Source: Phoebastria nigripes
Taxonomy: Eukaryota > Chordata > Aves > Procellariiformes > Diomedeidae
Direction: 5' to 3'
NCBI GenBank assembly: GCA_035582835.1
Contig: JAYKAV010002662.1
Location: 434,001 to 498,000 of the forward strand
DNA length: 64,000 bases
In this document: positions 49,101 to 58,292 of the stretch, one piece after another
Layout: every line of letters begins with the position of its first letter
Numbering within the stretch: the first letter of the stretch is position 1
Notes under the pieces: generated by a model
Database searches by the model: none
Seen by the model: the letters and a program-made list of their open reading frames with translations, nothing else
What the model was told of the DNA's origin: nothing
Position numbers and translations under genes: made by a program

Positions 49101-51918
49101 GGGAGGGATGTAAAAAAGGTTCCCATTTGTCCCCTGGAGTTCAGAGTGTGGGGACAAACAGCAGGATTCAAAGGCAAAGGCTTTCCCACGTTTTCCACGT
49201 TTCTCCAAGTGGTCAGGCACTGGTCAGAAAGTGTTAACTAGCAAACTCACCTGTGGCTTCACAACCCAAAGTGGAGGCTGTCACTCTTTCCCTGCTCCCC
49301 TGCTAAACTCTGTCAAGCCTTTCGGACATGTGATCAGGCTCCCTCTTAAAGATCCTTTCCTGAGCCCTAAGAAACTTGTGTTCTTCGTTGCATGAGGACC
49401 CTAGGAGCCTCCATCTTGGGTTACACAGTAAGCTGGTCACGAACCTTGGGACTGTTCCTGTGCAGGCAGACTGAGAAGTGTCTAAAACTTGGATGTCCTC
49501 CTGGGAAAAAGCTCAAATTATATGGCTATTGTGCAAATATAGGCTTCCAGTGCTATCCTCAGCAAATGTTCTAGCAGCATACCTCGAGGCATGGAGATAC
49601 CCTCAAGGAGTACTTGTGTTCCCTAACTCCATTCACTCATGTTAGACACTGGACAGAAGTTGACATGTGAATTTCTCTCTTAAAATGCTTCTTTCCTCCA
49701 GTGACTGTACCTATTGGACAGCCCTGAGCAGACATGTCTTAGGCCATCCTTTTGTTTTCTTCTCACCCTGTTTGACATGTGCAGGTGCTGAACTGTCTTA
49801 AGGAGGCACCTAAGTTCCCTCTCTAGCTGATGTAGGTACTTCACTTCCTTCTGAATTGCTCTGAAACTCATCCCTTCTCTCCACTAAAGGAGTGATTTGT
49901 TTGGATTGGGTCAATCTACAGTGGTTCAGATAACACATTGTTCTTTCTTGTGTTCACTTGTGTTTTTTGTTTCCTGCCCACAGGAAGGCAGTCAAGGCAA
50001 CGTTAGTTCTTCTGCCTCTGCTAGGCATCACCTATATGCTTTTCTTTGTCAACCCTGGTGAAGATGACATTTCCCAGATTGTCTTCATCTATTTCAATTC
50101 CTTCCTGCAGTCTTTTCAGGTAAGAGAGCAAGTTTACAGCTGGTATCAGCTACTGCTGAAAGGATCCTCAGTGCTTTTCAGCCATGAAACTTATGGCAAT
50201 GAAGTCCATGATAGAAATATTAGTTGAAAATAGCTCAGCTTTGTTCATGCTTATGTAATAGATATATAAGCATGTCATATGGAGTGGAGATCTCCTCTCA
50301 GGTGTGTACTGGAGGGATTCATCTCCCTTAACATCAGCACTATGTTCAGTCTATAGCTACAGCTCCTCACCTGGGCTCCATCTAAAGTCAATGGAGAGAG
50401 AGATGATGTTTCATTCTATCCTAAACTGCCTGAGAGAGGATCATGAATCACCCTCCCAAGGTACCTCTCTCTTCACAAAGCACACAGTGAGCTGAGACTT
50501 AGACTAGATGTTGCTAATACAAAGGGAAACAACTCCTACCTGTTGGGCTCACTTGATTAAGACGTTAGCTATATTGCCCAGCCTCTCACTCCAGCTCTCC
50601 TGCAACGGTGCATGCACTCAGCCATCAGACCGTACCAACTGAGAACTGATACCCTATCTCCTCCCTCCCCTGAATTTAATAGGAATTCTGCCAGGATGTA
50701 AGAGGCAGTGGAACGTAAGTAATTGCCCCAGCTTTCTGGATTTGGCACAAAACCAAAAGTGACTGAAGACCTTGAATGGTGTTTAGCCACACATTTCTGC
50801 TTCTGTGTCATGTCCTACAGCTTTACCTCTGCTTAAAGACTTTCTTGAACTAGGGTGGGACTATGTTTGACATTAATGTTTTACCTCTGATATCTGCAGG
50901 AACAGGAACTCTGATACCCAGGATATCAATACAAATATACAGCACACATACTGTCAAGCCAAATCTAGGGTTATGGATTACAAAAGTTTTGAGCTTTGGA
51001 TTACTGTTTTTACTGATTGCGTGTTTAGCTTTGAAACACAGAGCATCCCACCAGAAATCGCAACTGAATATCCAAAATGAAAAATGTCCCTTTTAATCTT
51101 TGAACAAAGGAACTTCAGCCTTTACCAGTGAACCAACCCACATTTTTCATTCTCTAAAATTAATTGTATTTTTTATCTGCTGATGCTCAATGTCCCAAAA
51201 AATGCTACACTGCTTATTTTATTGTTAGTGTTATGAAGACATATATAAGAAAGAAAGCACAGGGAATCTCTCCTTTGACAATAATTACAGTCCATTGCTG
51301 AAAGCAAAATGGGTAGGATTCCACTCCCAGGTTTAGAGCTGAAAGTGTCATCATGTTGTCGTCTGAGCTTCCACTATAGTCATTACAATCTTTGCAGTCA
51401 TTGCAGGGGTCTAGTCACTGCTGTCAATAGATTCCACAGAGCAATTCAGCTCAGAATGTAAGCAACTTGATGATACTTTTGCTCACACAAGACCATCTCA
51501 GGCCATTTGACAGTCCCCTGTAAGTGTCTGAGACATCTGCATAGAGCTGGCAGGCATGACATAGCACCTGTGGGGGGTCTGTGCCATTTTGGAGAGGCAG
51601 CTGGAAGCTGTAGATATGCTTTAGCACAGCTGAAGTGGCAATCCACTCTATCAGTGGAAGAGCTGTCTAGATTCTACCTCTCATGACTCACCTGTGAGCT
51701 GCAAGACACTTAGTATTTTCTCATGAAGTTGTAGGGTAAAGATTTCATCTGTCTGGAAGTGGATGATCTCAACAAGATTATGTTTTTGCTCAGGATGATC
51801 CCAGGATAAAGCTCAGTCCCTGATTCTGCATGTTAAAATACTTACCTAATAATTGACTGCTTTCTATTCTTTCCAGGGTTTCTTTGTGTCAGTATTTTAC
51901 TGCTTCTTGAATGGTGAG
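1014..51918 (+). CDS. CRHR2: CRHR2, corticotropin-releasing hormone receptor 2 (partial, eight exons TM1-TM7)
   Basis: This is a class B1 G-protein-coupled receptor of the plasma membrane. The family binds urocortins and CRH and signals mainly through Gs, adenylyl cyclase and cAMP. Eight exons of 107, 118, 154, 61, 73, 86, 136 and 42 nt splice by GT-AG into 259 uninterrupted codons that run from TM1 through TM7. The frame is kept at every junction. It is assigned to CRHR2 rather than CRHR1 by paralogue-specific stretches recalled from the two human proteins: RNVMWFLLQ in TM2, WCRCITT before TM3, and [16 protein letters not shown] in TM3 (CRHR1 has RNATWFVVQ, WCRLVTA and GEGCYLH). Missing from the window are the upstream exons (signal peptide, hormone-binding ectodomain) and the final exon with the cytoplasmic tail. 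A full receptor is about 410 residues, so roughly 60% is present. No stop, frameshift or broken splice site is seen. The gene looks functional and is not a retrocopy, because it retains its introns. Confidence 0.97.
4491..4519. repeat. Polypurine run G7 then A22
   Basis: Seven G bases are followed directly by about 22 A bases. No recognisable SINE or processed-transcript body precedes it on the + strand, so it is treated as a simple low-complexity tract rather than a retroposon tail. Confidence 0.8.
6604..6663. repeat. Interrupted repeat built on CTTTCTTGA
   Basis: A 17-base stretch ACTCAATGACTTTCTTG occurs at 6604-6620 and again at 6647-6663. Shorter ACTTTCTT-type copies fill the space between them. 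It looks like a local slippage or duplication event. Confidence 0.85.
16653..16770 (+). CDS. CRHR2: CRHR2 exon encoding intracellular loop 1, TM2 and the start of extracellular loop 1
   Basis: This is a 118-nt exon between the acceptor ccctgtttag and the donor gtaagt. Its first base completes the arginine left open by the TM1 exon. It then reads [20 protein letters not shown] and [19 protein letters not shown]. The basic RCLRN loop and the HWNLI start of TM2 are hallmarks of class B1 receptors; the histidine here is the conserved TM2 histidine of the family. The NVMWFLLQ stretch separates CRHR2 from CRHR1. The exon ends in phase 0. Confidence 0.97.
18138..18167. repeat. CA-rich simple repeat
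   Basis: An interrupted run of AC dinucleotides with single AT, GC and GT interruptions. It is short and probably only weakly polymorphic. Confidence 0.75.
18800..18905 (+). repeat. Possible ancient amniote interspersed repeat
   Basis: The wording cactgaaatcaatgggagga followed by atcatttatgccagctaatg resembles an old repeat in reptile and bird DNA that carries a gaagtcaatggag core and a ttacaccagctgaggatct-type end. The match is short, so confidence is low. Confidence 0.35.
20995..21148 (+). CDS. CRHR2: CRHR2 exon encoding the end of extracellular loop 1, TM3, intracellular loop 2 and the start of TM4
   Basis: This 154-nt exon follows the acceptor tttcctttccag and gives 51 codons plus one base. 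It reads [20 protein letters not shown], then [20 protein letters not shown], then [11 protein letters not shown]. The first cysteine (WCR) is expected to form the conserved disulfide with the cysteine of extracellular loop 2. The EGCYLH motif contains the conserved TM3 glutamate used in class B activation. The donor is read as ggt|gtaagt. An overlapping GT two bases upstream would shift the frame, and only the downstream choice joins correctly to the next exon (TGG T + GT ATT). The proline before WCR replaces the valine of the human protein. Confidence 0.97.
21149..24532 (+). other. CRHR2: CRHR2 intron between TM3/TM4 and TM4 exons (3.4 kb)
   Basis: The intron runs from donor gtaagt to acceptor gctgttgcag. 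About 0.6 kb of it is an old CR1 element at 21838-22415. The rest holds nothing I recognise apart from AT-rich stretches near 23950 and 24270-24360. Confidence 0.85.
21838..22415 (+). mobile_element. CR1 LINE fragment, old, 5'-truncated
   Basis: The segment follows the CR1 3' region in order. It starts near gtgtggccag, then passes through wording like ggaatactgtggtcagttt, gagaggctgaag-type text, a ggcaaagaggaagctaagga stretch, the ggttccagttggacattaag block and gctttgagcaggagattgga. It ends at the cctttccaacc tail. It carries many substitutions relative to the avian consensus I recall, and the terminal attctatga repeat is degraded, so it is an old copy. A 65-codon open frame inside it is a remnant without function. 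Confidence 0.85.
24533..24593 (+). CDS. CRHR2: CRHR2 exon encoding TM4
   Basis: This is a 61-nt exon with acceptor ttgctgttgcag and donor gtaagtg. With the carried-over base it reads [20 protein letters not shown], with the following glutamine codon split 2+1. It completes TM4 and opens extracellular loop 2. Human CRHR2 has [21 protein letters not shown], so the main change is Phe to Cys in the CIPxP stretch. The 61-nt length is, as far as I recall, the usual size for this exon in CRH receptors. Confidence 0.96.
24850..24930 (+). repeat. Possible ancient amniote interspersed repeat
   Basis: The stretch ccttcaatgggagttttgct followed by tgagtaagacc and aaaggatttagcc resembles another segment of the same old saurian repeat text (caatgggagttttgcctgag). 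It is short and diverged, so this is tentative. Confidence 0.35.
25961..25980. repeat. Near-perfect palindrome
   Basis: The 9-base arms CAGCTCTAG and CTAGAGCTG are complementary around a two-base AA centre. Nothing nearby suggests a function. Confidence 0.8.
27515..27946 (+). mobile_element. CR1 LINE fragment, 5'-truncated
   Basis: This is clearly the avian CR1 3' region. It has ctggagcatctctcatgcaa, aggagaggctgagagggttg, agtgacaggacaagaggcag, a ctgtgagggtggtagaacac stretch, gttgcccagggaagttgtgg and gactagacaatctccagagg, and ends near caacctcagctattccatga. It is less diverged than the copy at 21838. It is sense to the host gene and sits deep in the intron, away from splice sites. Confidence 0.92.
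31621..31693 (+). CDS. CRHR2: CRHR2 exon encoding extracellular loop 2 and the start of TM5
   Basis: This is a 73-nt exon with acceptor tttatttcttacag and donor gtaagc. Its first base completes the glutamine codon and the rest reads [20 protein letters not shown] and LVLL. The leading cysteine is the expected partner of the TM3 cysteine in the conserved extracellular disulfide. The YIYQGP motif marks the top of TM5 in CRH receptors. A single N base lies in the intron 29 bases before the exon and does not affect the coding sequence. The exon ends in phase 0. Confidence 0.96.
32839..32875. repeat. Imperfect inverted repeat (hairpin)
   Basis: The inner arms ACACACAAT and ATTGTGTGT are perfect complements around a three-base loop. 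The outer arms TTGGTG and CACCAA extend the stem after a four-base bulge on the left side. Fifteen base pairs are possible in total. Confidence 0.8.
34776..34823. repeat. Tandem repeat, four copies of a 12-bp unit
   Basis: The unit TTTCAGAGACAA is repeated four times without gaps. The first three copies are identical and the fourth has one change (TTTCAGAGGCAA). The unit length is a multiple of three and it lies in an intron. Confidence 0.95.
35575..35776 (+). mobile_element. MIR-like (CORE-SINE) retroposon
   Basis: The segment follows the MIR layout. It has acctggagttcacgtctgtc, then ctctgccttcatcagctact, a cttttgaacaagtt stretch, gtctcattttccccagctat, an ataaagcaagcttaattata-like middle and a tail tgctttgagatccctggatg followed by acaagtgctgtagaagagta. 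The last part is a tail variant I associate with old amniote SINEs. The identification is from remembered consensus text, not an alignment. Confidence 0.65.
37105..37120. repeat. T16 homopolymer
   Basis: Sixteen consecutive T bases about 115 bp upstream of the minus-strand CR1 tail. It is a simple repeat and a likely site of length error. Confidence 0.8.
37235..37346 (-). mobile_element. CR1 LINE 3' tail, short and little diverged
   Basis: The + strand reads agaatcatagaatagtttgg followed by gttggaagggacctttaaag, tccaacccccctgccatggg and ctagatcaggttgctcagag. This is the reverse complement of the avian CR1 3' end. It is close to the consensus, so it is the youngest-looking CR1 here. Only about 110 bp remain, as expected for strong 5' truncation during reverse transcription. 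Confidence 0.93.
41699..41800 (-). mobile_element. Ancient CR1-type tail
   Basis: The + strand reads attcatagattctaaagcca, then gaaggagatgtgaatgac, and later aaacaggccataggattc. This ordered wording matches an old CR1-type 3' end that I know from turtle, crocodile and bird genomes, in reverse orientation. The copy is degraded and its far edge is uncertain. Confidence 0.6.
46142..46227 (+). CDS. CRHR2: CRHR2 exon encoding the end of TM5 and intracellular loop 3
   Basis: This is an 86-nt exon with acceptor ccttcttttccag and donor gtaagtc. It reads [20 protein letters not shown] and TTSETIQY plus two bases of an arginine codon. The segment is almost identical in CRHR1 and CRHR2. The [15 protein letters not shown] loop couples the receptor to G proteins and carries Ser/Thr residues that could be phosphorylated. 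Only 74 bases separate this exon from an inserted retroviral LTR in the next intron. Confidence 0.97.
46302..46853 (-). mobile_element. Solo LTR of an avian endogenous retrovirus, antisense to CRHR2
   Basis: This 552-bp element is bounded by TG and CA. In its own sense (minus strand) it begins TGTCCTGGTTTCGGCTGGGA and ends CAGCCACGACA-like (plus strand starts TGTCGTGGTTTAACCC). I recognise both ends and much of the interior from solo LTRs common in neoavian genomes. The flanks are tccat and cccat, a five-base target duplication with one mismatch; five bases would fit an ERVL-like integrase, but the family assignment is not certain. No internal gag, pol or env sequence is attached, so it is a solo LTR left by recombination. 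It contains a perfect TGACGTCA at 46587-46594. A possible minus-strand ATTAAA polyadenylation signal lies at 46422-46427. The usual TATATAAA of the relatives I recall is replaced by an A-rich run on the minus strand. Confidence 0.88.
46587..46594. promoter_or_regulatory. Palindromic cAMP-response element (CRE) inside the LTR
   Basis: The eight bases TGACGTCA form a perfect full CRE, the CREB/ATF binding site. In this LTR type the site sits just upstream of the expected core promoter on the minus strand. Whether it is bound in this locus is unknown. Confidence 0.6.
48640..48790 (+). repeat. Probable ancient amniote retroposon tail
   Basis: The stretch gtgtttgtacagtatctagc followed by acaatgaggtgctgttctgc, actattatagcaccaataat and a TAAT-rich end matches an old interspersed repeat known to me from reptile, bird and mammal genomes. 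I believe it belongs to the L3/CR1 group, but I cannot name the family securely. Edges are approximate. Confidence 0.45.
49984..50119 (+). CDS. CRHR2: CRHR2 exon encoding TM6, extracellular loop 3 and most of TM7
   Basis: This is a 136-nt exon with acceptor tcctgcccacag and donor gtaaga. The first base completes the arginine codon. It then reads [40 protein letters not shown] and [14 protein letters not shown] is the conserved TM6 kink motif of class B1 receptors and NPGEDD forms the third extracellular loop. FLQSFQ, with Gln rather than the Glu of human CRHR1 (FLESFQ), supports the type 2 receptor. The exon ends in phase 0. Confidence 0.97.
50120..51876 (+). other. CRHR2: CRHR2 intron between the two TM7 exons (1.8 kb)
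   Basis: This is the shortest intron in the window, from donor gtaaga to acceptor ttctttccag. No repeat or coding feature was recognised. Confidence 0.85.
51877..51918 (+). CDS. CRHR2: CRHR2 exon encoding the end of TM7
   Basis: This is a 42-nt exon of 14 codons with acceptor ttctttccag and donor gtaagta. It reads [14 protein letters not shown]. This is the conserved end of TM7 in class B1 receptors, where the next exon normally supplies VRSA and the cytoplasmic helix. The next exon was not found in the remaining 12 kb. If this intron were retained, translation would add about ten codons before a TAA at 51949-51951. Confidence 0.95.
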
Positions 51919-52777
51919 GTAAGTAGTATCCCCTGCTGTCAGTCTTATTAATTCTTGGGAGGTGGAACCTACTTGAATGCTGATTATAGGGACATGAGAT
52001 GTTTTTACATGGAGTCATAGTCCCATCAGTCTGTTGCTCTTGCACAAGTTTCTGTTAACATGCATCTGAATTTCCAGCCCTCTTTGTAGGTGTCCTTTGT
52101 TCACAAGGCTTTATCAAATTCAGATTATTACCTGGGAAGTCAGGGCAGAGGGAAAGAAGTCTTCTCAGATTATAAAATTATTGTTCTTCATTTTAAGACT
52201 TCTTTGAAGTTTCTCATTAATTGCAAATACGATTTCTGGGCATACATGAGCATTACCTCTGAGCTGGGCTCTCGTTAAGGATATGCTGCAGGTGGCCCAT
52301 TTATATAGTGAGATCGCCATGCTGAGTTGAGTGAGTTAGTTTTTCTGTGTGGATATCTATCTCTGAGTGATCAATACCTGTTGCATTCAGAAAAGAGGGT
52401 TGGGAACAGGGTCAGTGGTGTTCCTCAGAATTAATTTTAGGTANTGCTACTCAAGCAAGAAATGTTTCACTAATATCCCTCAGTGTTTGACTTACACCCC
52501 AAAGTGTGAGAGATTTGTATCTTTTCCCCTGCTTACACTGCCAGTGTTTCATTTACCTGCACTTAAGCATGTCATCTTTGTCCAGTTAAAATTTGGGTCT
52601 CTGCAGAAATTAATTCAATGTCTTAATTATTCCTGCTGTATCAGTATATATTTCGTTTGCGCTGCTTCTTAATTTCATTGTGGGCTCCGTGTGTGACACT
52701 ATGAGAAAGAATGGGCATGTCTTCTCACCCACCTGCTCTGCAACATTTTCTATACCTCAGCCAGTGAAGCACCACGA

Positions 52778-52792
52778 TTTTTTTTTTTTTTT
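52778..52792. repeat. T15 homopolymer
   Basis: Fifteen consecutive T bases in the last intron. No associated element was recognised. Confidence 0.8.
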
Positions 52793-55700
52793 GCTTTTCT
52801 TCATTTCCCCTCTTCCTCATTAATTCTGAGGTGATGTTAACAAGAAGCAACACTGCTTTCTTAGGTTAGGCACATGCTACTTTTATATACTGGCAGCAGA
52901 GTGTTCTCTGTTCTCTTTCCAACTTCCCTTCAATAAATTCCAACCACTCCGTTTGCCTCTTAATAGATAGGGTGGTGAAATCTTCCCCAAAAAGTACAGA
53001 CACCTTAACTGTGTGACTACTGTTACCTCAAAACCTTGCCATATATCTGAGTTGCTTTGTGACCATACTTCTTTTTTTGTGAGCTGCACAATCTGATGAG
53101 GTTAAAGGCACCAGAAGTCTGGCATGTCCCTTCAGTAGTACTGGTCATATTCATCAGGTTTACAATGTTAATGCGGAAGGAGAATCTTCCATGTAGACAG
53201 CAGGCTTTTTTTCTGTCTTTTTTTTATTCTTTTTTTCCCTGGTGCCATAGTGGATATCAGGGGCTGGAACCTGGGCCACGATTTCATAGTCAGTCAGGAC
53301 TTCCATTGGAAGTGCACTTCCATTTTGTGCACTTGGGCTAGGACCAGTTGGCTGTTCATACCAGGCTTTCGCTCTTTTAGCTGTTCTGGGATTCTTTCAG
53401 CTCTCTTGTGGGAGAAATATCTCCTTCACTACAGCAGTCTGACGTTCTCTGTCTAAGGCCATGAGCCAACTTTCCATCTCCTGTAACTTAAATGAATTCA
53501 GACATAATCAGGCTTGTTGAAAGGCAGGATGATTCACCTCATGTACTTCTTCTATGCCTTGATAACAATCTACTAGCAGATCTGGAATGATTTCTGTAAC
53601 AGTGATTTTCCCAGCTATATCACACTACTATTACAGTTTGAATGGGCATTTCTGTGGGAGTCAGTTCAAGGTTAAGACACCCATCTTGGGTGATCTAGGT
53701 GATCTTGATTCATTTCAAACATAGCTATGTAGTGCCGCTTGAGAGGCTATAGAGTATCTGGGGCATCCACATGGGTCTACCAGATACGATACAGGATCTA
53801 TAGAAGATTCACACCTTCTGACTGGGAAGTGGGAAGCCAAGTGGGATACAATGGGGCTTCTCAAATGGCACAAGCTCTCTATGTCACTAATTCAAGCCAG
53901 TCAATACAATCTTTTTCTCATCAGCTTAACCTACAATAGACGCCTCCATTTGCTCACCTGAACAACTCTAGTCTTCACTGACAGTATGGACTAGTTCTCC
54001 ACTGACTATAATGCATACCTAGACACTCCGCTCACATGTAGACACCTACAAATAGCTGAATTTGTGAGCAAAATCTTCCCTATAGCTATATCTTTACATC
54101 TAATGTGCAACTTCCACTTGACTGGCTAAACCATGGCAACTCCCTAACTACTTCTTTGAGATACAACATACATCTAAACCCCCCCAAATGTTGCAGCATC
54201 GTCTACTTCAAAACTGTGAAAGGACTTTGGACTCATCTTAAGGTACTGTGGGAATGTTTTTGAAGTATCATAAGGGTTTTAAAGGATGGAATTTCCTGCT
54301 CTGTTCTAGCTCCAGCTCTGCACAGCTTAGAAACAAGTAGTGAATTCAGTGAATTTGCAGAGCTTTCTGGGTTTGTAATCATATTGTCCAGGAAAAAAAT
54401 TGCATCTTATAGTATACTGTTATAAAAGCTCTCCCCTGTGATAGTGCCTATCCTCCCTAGATCTCTACATACTCACAAAGCATTCTAAAAGAGCTTATGT
54501 TTCCCAGATCACATCCTGAAGGCCACATCACATCACACTGCAAAAGCTTGCAATAATGCTGTGTCTTGCCTCCTTGTGAAGTGAGAGGCCTGTACAGGCT
54601 ACATTGCCAACTGAGGCATATATGAACGCCTTGGTTGTTAGCATAGAGAAAGTGTGTTTTCTTATTGGAAACTTCCATGTCTAAGCAGTGAAAGCCATAC
54701 TGATTTACTGCTCAGTTAGATTGGCAGTACATTGTTTTCCTCAATTTCTGCTATGAAAAAGCCTGTATTTCTTAGTGCATGTGAACAGCATCCCATCAGA
54801 AGTACAGAAGTACCGAAATATCATTTGCATTCTCCTGACATTAGTTGCTCTCAGAGAGGCATCCCTGCTAGAAGTGGTGATGAAGGTAATGCCACTCAAT
54901 CCACATGAGGTACCAGCACTCTTAGTGAGATCCACAGCAGATTTTGCTCTAAGAGAGGAAAATAGCCTGTAAGTAGTAGCCTNTCAGTAGCCTGAAATCT
55001 TTATAAATATCACTGAAGCCTTGTGGAATTATTATCTCTTCAGTGAGTCCGATATTCCTGTCTCTGTGATAGATGGGCTGATGACTTGCTATCTCAGAAG
55101 GTTTTAAATACTTCAGGTTTTCCAGTTATGACAGAGTTGGGTTCTTTAAATGCATGTCATTAATAGTCTTTAACTATTAAAGTTAGTGCCAGGCCTGCTC
55201 TGAATGATGACACAAGCAAAAGGCTAGAAAATCCATTAATTTAAAGCTTTAATAATGCTGTGGTCTCAGCTGCATCTCTACCATTTCTTATTTGATACAG
55301 ATGCCACTAGGTACTTATAAACTTCCAATCATTCTCTGTAGTAAAGCTCAAACAATATGGATCACAGATGACAGTTATCAAAGTTTCTGTCTTTTTGTCA
55401 GTGTTCTATCCGTGAAGTTTGGCAAATAAAACAGAAAAGAGTTTTTTCTCTGTAACAGCTTGTAGCCTCCCTTGATTTAAATAAGCATGTCCTTATGACT
55501 TAGAGTGTTTCTCTTCCTATGAGCTCTTTTACCCCAGACCAGAGGAGTTACACAGCTGTGCTGCTTGAATAGACCTGATGTTCTAGTGGAGAAGGCAGTG
55601 CCTCCAGCCCTCTAACTGAAGATGGCACCTTGGTAATACAAGATATCACCATAAAAGGTCTTGGTCCTGATTTTGCAGTGATTTGGTCTGACAGTTCAGC

Positions 55701-58029
55701 AGTGGGATCACCGAAGGGAAAAAGTGAAGCTATTAAATTGCAGTCCATGCAAAGAATTTCAAATGGGACGAGTTTATTTCCTGATGCTTTGGAGTGGGCA
55801 TTTGACCTGGGAATACAAACATCTCCCTTTCCCTCATTTCCACAACACAGTGTTTCACACAGATCTTGGACTAGCTATGTTGGCTGCAGTGAGAATTAAG
55901 CTGATGTGCCAGGTCTTGAGAGAGTGTGTATGATTCGGGCCCCTCTACTGGAGATACGATCCTTCAGATTTTGAATATGAATGTCTTTCCAAGCCAGCAC
56001 CTTATANACAAGTTACTCCAATGAACCTAAGGAGAAGCAGCAGTTTAGATACAAAGTTGACAGGTTTGTTATGTTTTATTGCTTCTGAAAAGTTCTGAAG
56101 CTGTTTTGAACAAACTGTGTGTGCTATGGATGGGCATGAGAGGCCGTTGGCACTTGACTCATATTAATTTGTCTAGAGACTTTAGGGAAAAAAAAGTGGT
56201 ATTTTTTGGACACAGAGAAAATCTACTAGCGCTAGAGGGCAAAATTATTCAAATTTCATTTAATCAGAGTGGTAAAGAGCATCTCTGGATTTCCAAGAAA
56301 ATTGAGGATGAGGGGTTTCTGAGAATTTAAGATGTTATGAAAAATGGCATAATGAAAAATATGTATGCATTTACGTTAAATGCCCCTTAAAAAGAATGAA
56401 TGTAGGTTGTGAACTTCCTTTTCAATGACTGCAAAAATCAAGATGCTCCTCAAAATTTCTTCTATCAACTCACAGATCACAAGACTGAATTTAATTTCAC
56501 ATAACATGGGATTAAAAAAAGAAAAGTTTAAGATGGAGTTTTTTGGAACAAGGACAGATACAATGGCTTGAAACTGTGCTGAAGAGAATGCATTTCTACA
56601 AAACTCCTATTGGACAATTTTTGTTGCAGTTCACTAAAAAATCTTTCGTTTTTTTTAGTTGATGAAATTTATTCTACCTAGATCAGTTTCCTTATAACAA
56701 GATAATAATGTATAATCAGGGATATGCTTTCATGGTATCTCATCCTTATGTAAGTTTGGATGAGAGTATAGATGCACAGAAACCACTAAATCGTCTCTTC
56801 AGCCTGTGTAGTACAAGCTGATGAATTCAATCCAGTAACTGAGCTTGATAGCATGTGTTTAATTAAAGCCTGTCTTTCAAAAGGGTATCTATCTGGTGTG
56901 GGATTCATCTCACATGGTACCTCTGATTCTTCTGACAATGATCTTGAGAAGTGAATGTTGGATAAAAACATCACTATCCTATCCAGGTTGCGGCCAGACC
57001 TAAAACTGAAAAAAGGCTCAGTGAACGTTATAGTCTTTAGGCATATGTAGAGTAGCCTTATAATTGTTTGCATGATATGAAACCCAGGAAAAATATTCAT
57101 TATAGTTTCAGTACCAAAAGAGGCTCACTGTTATTAGACCAATGAAGACAGTTGTCACCTTTGGCTTTTCATAGAAGAGCATCGAGAGAAGACAACAGAA
57201 GGCAGTAGTGACACTCACTGGCACTATAATTACTCTTTGTTGATCTCCAGGCTCACAGCTCACTTAGGGGTTCTTCATAATTTTGTCTCCATGGTCTTCT
57301 TTCAGTTCTTTAGTATACACCTTCTGCTCACAGGCAGATGGATACAGCATTCCCAGCATTTCTGTTCTCTCTCTGACTGATTCCAGATAAAGCCTCTTTA
57401 AATGAAGATGGAACTTCCCTCCAGCTCCCTTTCTAGTGAGGTATCTACCTTCTCAGCCAGACCTCCTTGCTAGTAATGTTTTTCTCCTGAGAGAAAATAA
57501 AGTATTTCAGAGAGGGAAAGAGTGCATTTATAGTGTTTCATATTCCAAATATATCTTTCTGTACGGTTGTGTTAGCTGTAGCCTTATGGCTGCTGTTTGT
57601 TGGAGTCTGGAGGGGAGGAGGTCAGATCTCAGATGCTGCAGCATCCCCCAGAGAAGTAAATTAAATATTTCCAGCCAGCCACTGGTAAATCTCCAGAGGA
57701 ATGAGAACTTCACTGATAGGCCTGGCTCCACTCCTGCTACATCAACAAAGGCATGATGGAAACAAGAGGATAATGGGGGAAGGATCCCTGCCTCCAGAGA
57801 ACACATATCTTTGTTGTTAGGTGCTTCATGTCATTTCCAATAACCACTAATGCTGATCCCTCAGAGAATTCTGTGATCCTTGGAAACCTTACCAACCATA
57901 ATGGGAGATAATAACACAGCTGTACCATAACAGGGTGCTTGTGAATGAAGGTGATGGTGTGTGAGAATGACCCAAATTTTAAAGTGATAGTGCTTGATGA
58001 AGGGCTAGACAGAGAAGAGCAGTCTCCAA

Positions 58030-58292
58030 TATCAAACTGAATGAGGAAACAACGGAAATCCTAATTAAATGTGCTGAAAAAAGTCATAGTGAGGGTGTTT
58101 AAGCACTAGAAGAGAGGCCCAGAGGTGTTTTGAGATCTCTGTCATTGGATGTATTCAAAATGAATACCTGGGTAAGGTCCTGACATAATTTCAAAACTGG
58201 ATATAATTTCTACGCTGGACNTGCTTTGATCGTGGCATTGGAGCAGAGGCCTTCTGAGGTCCCTTCCAAACTTAATTATTCTATAATTCATG
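58030..58292 (+). mobile_element. Degraded CR1 LINE 3' fragment
   Basis: Recognisable CR1 landmarks are agtgagggtgtttaagcact, gaagagaggcccagaggtg, a tgctttgatcgtgg stretch and aggtcccttccaaacttaat, ending in attattctataattcatga. The order and spacing fit the CR1 3' end with many changes. An N base lies within it at about 58222. The 5' edge is approximate. Confidence 0.72.

Larger units (their letters stand above)
46228..49983 (+). other. CRHR2: CRHR2 intron between ICL3 and TM6 exons (3.8 kb)
   Basis: The intron runs from donor gtaagt to acceptor cctgcccacag. A solo LTR occupies 46302-46853 and an old amniote retroposon tail is likely at 48640-48790. The remaining sequence shows no gene. Confidence 0.85.

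Noticed and set aside
1014..51918. Identity as CRHR1 instead of CRHR2
   Set aside because: TM2, extracellular loop 1 and TM3 carry CRHR2-type residues ([23 protein letters not shown]) and lack the CRHR1 versions.
1014..51918. Processed pseudogene
   Set aside because: The exons keep their introns, canonical splice sites, matching phases and an open frame.
56079..56330. Possible CRHR2 tail exon, because an open frame contains MRGRWHLTH
   Set aside because: The resemblance to RKRWHRW is limited to a few residues and the rest of the tail (SIPTSPTRISFHSIKQ-like) is absent.
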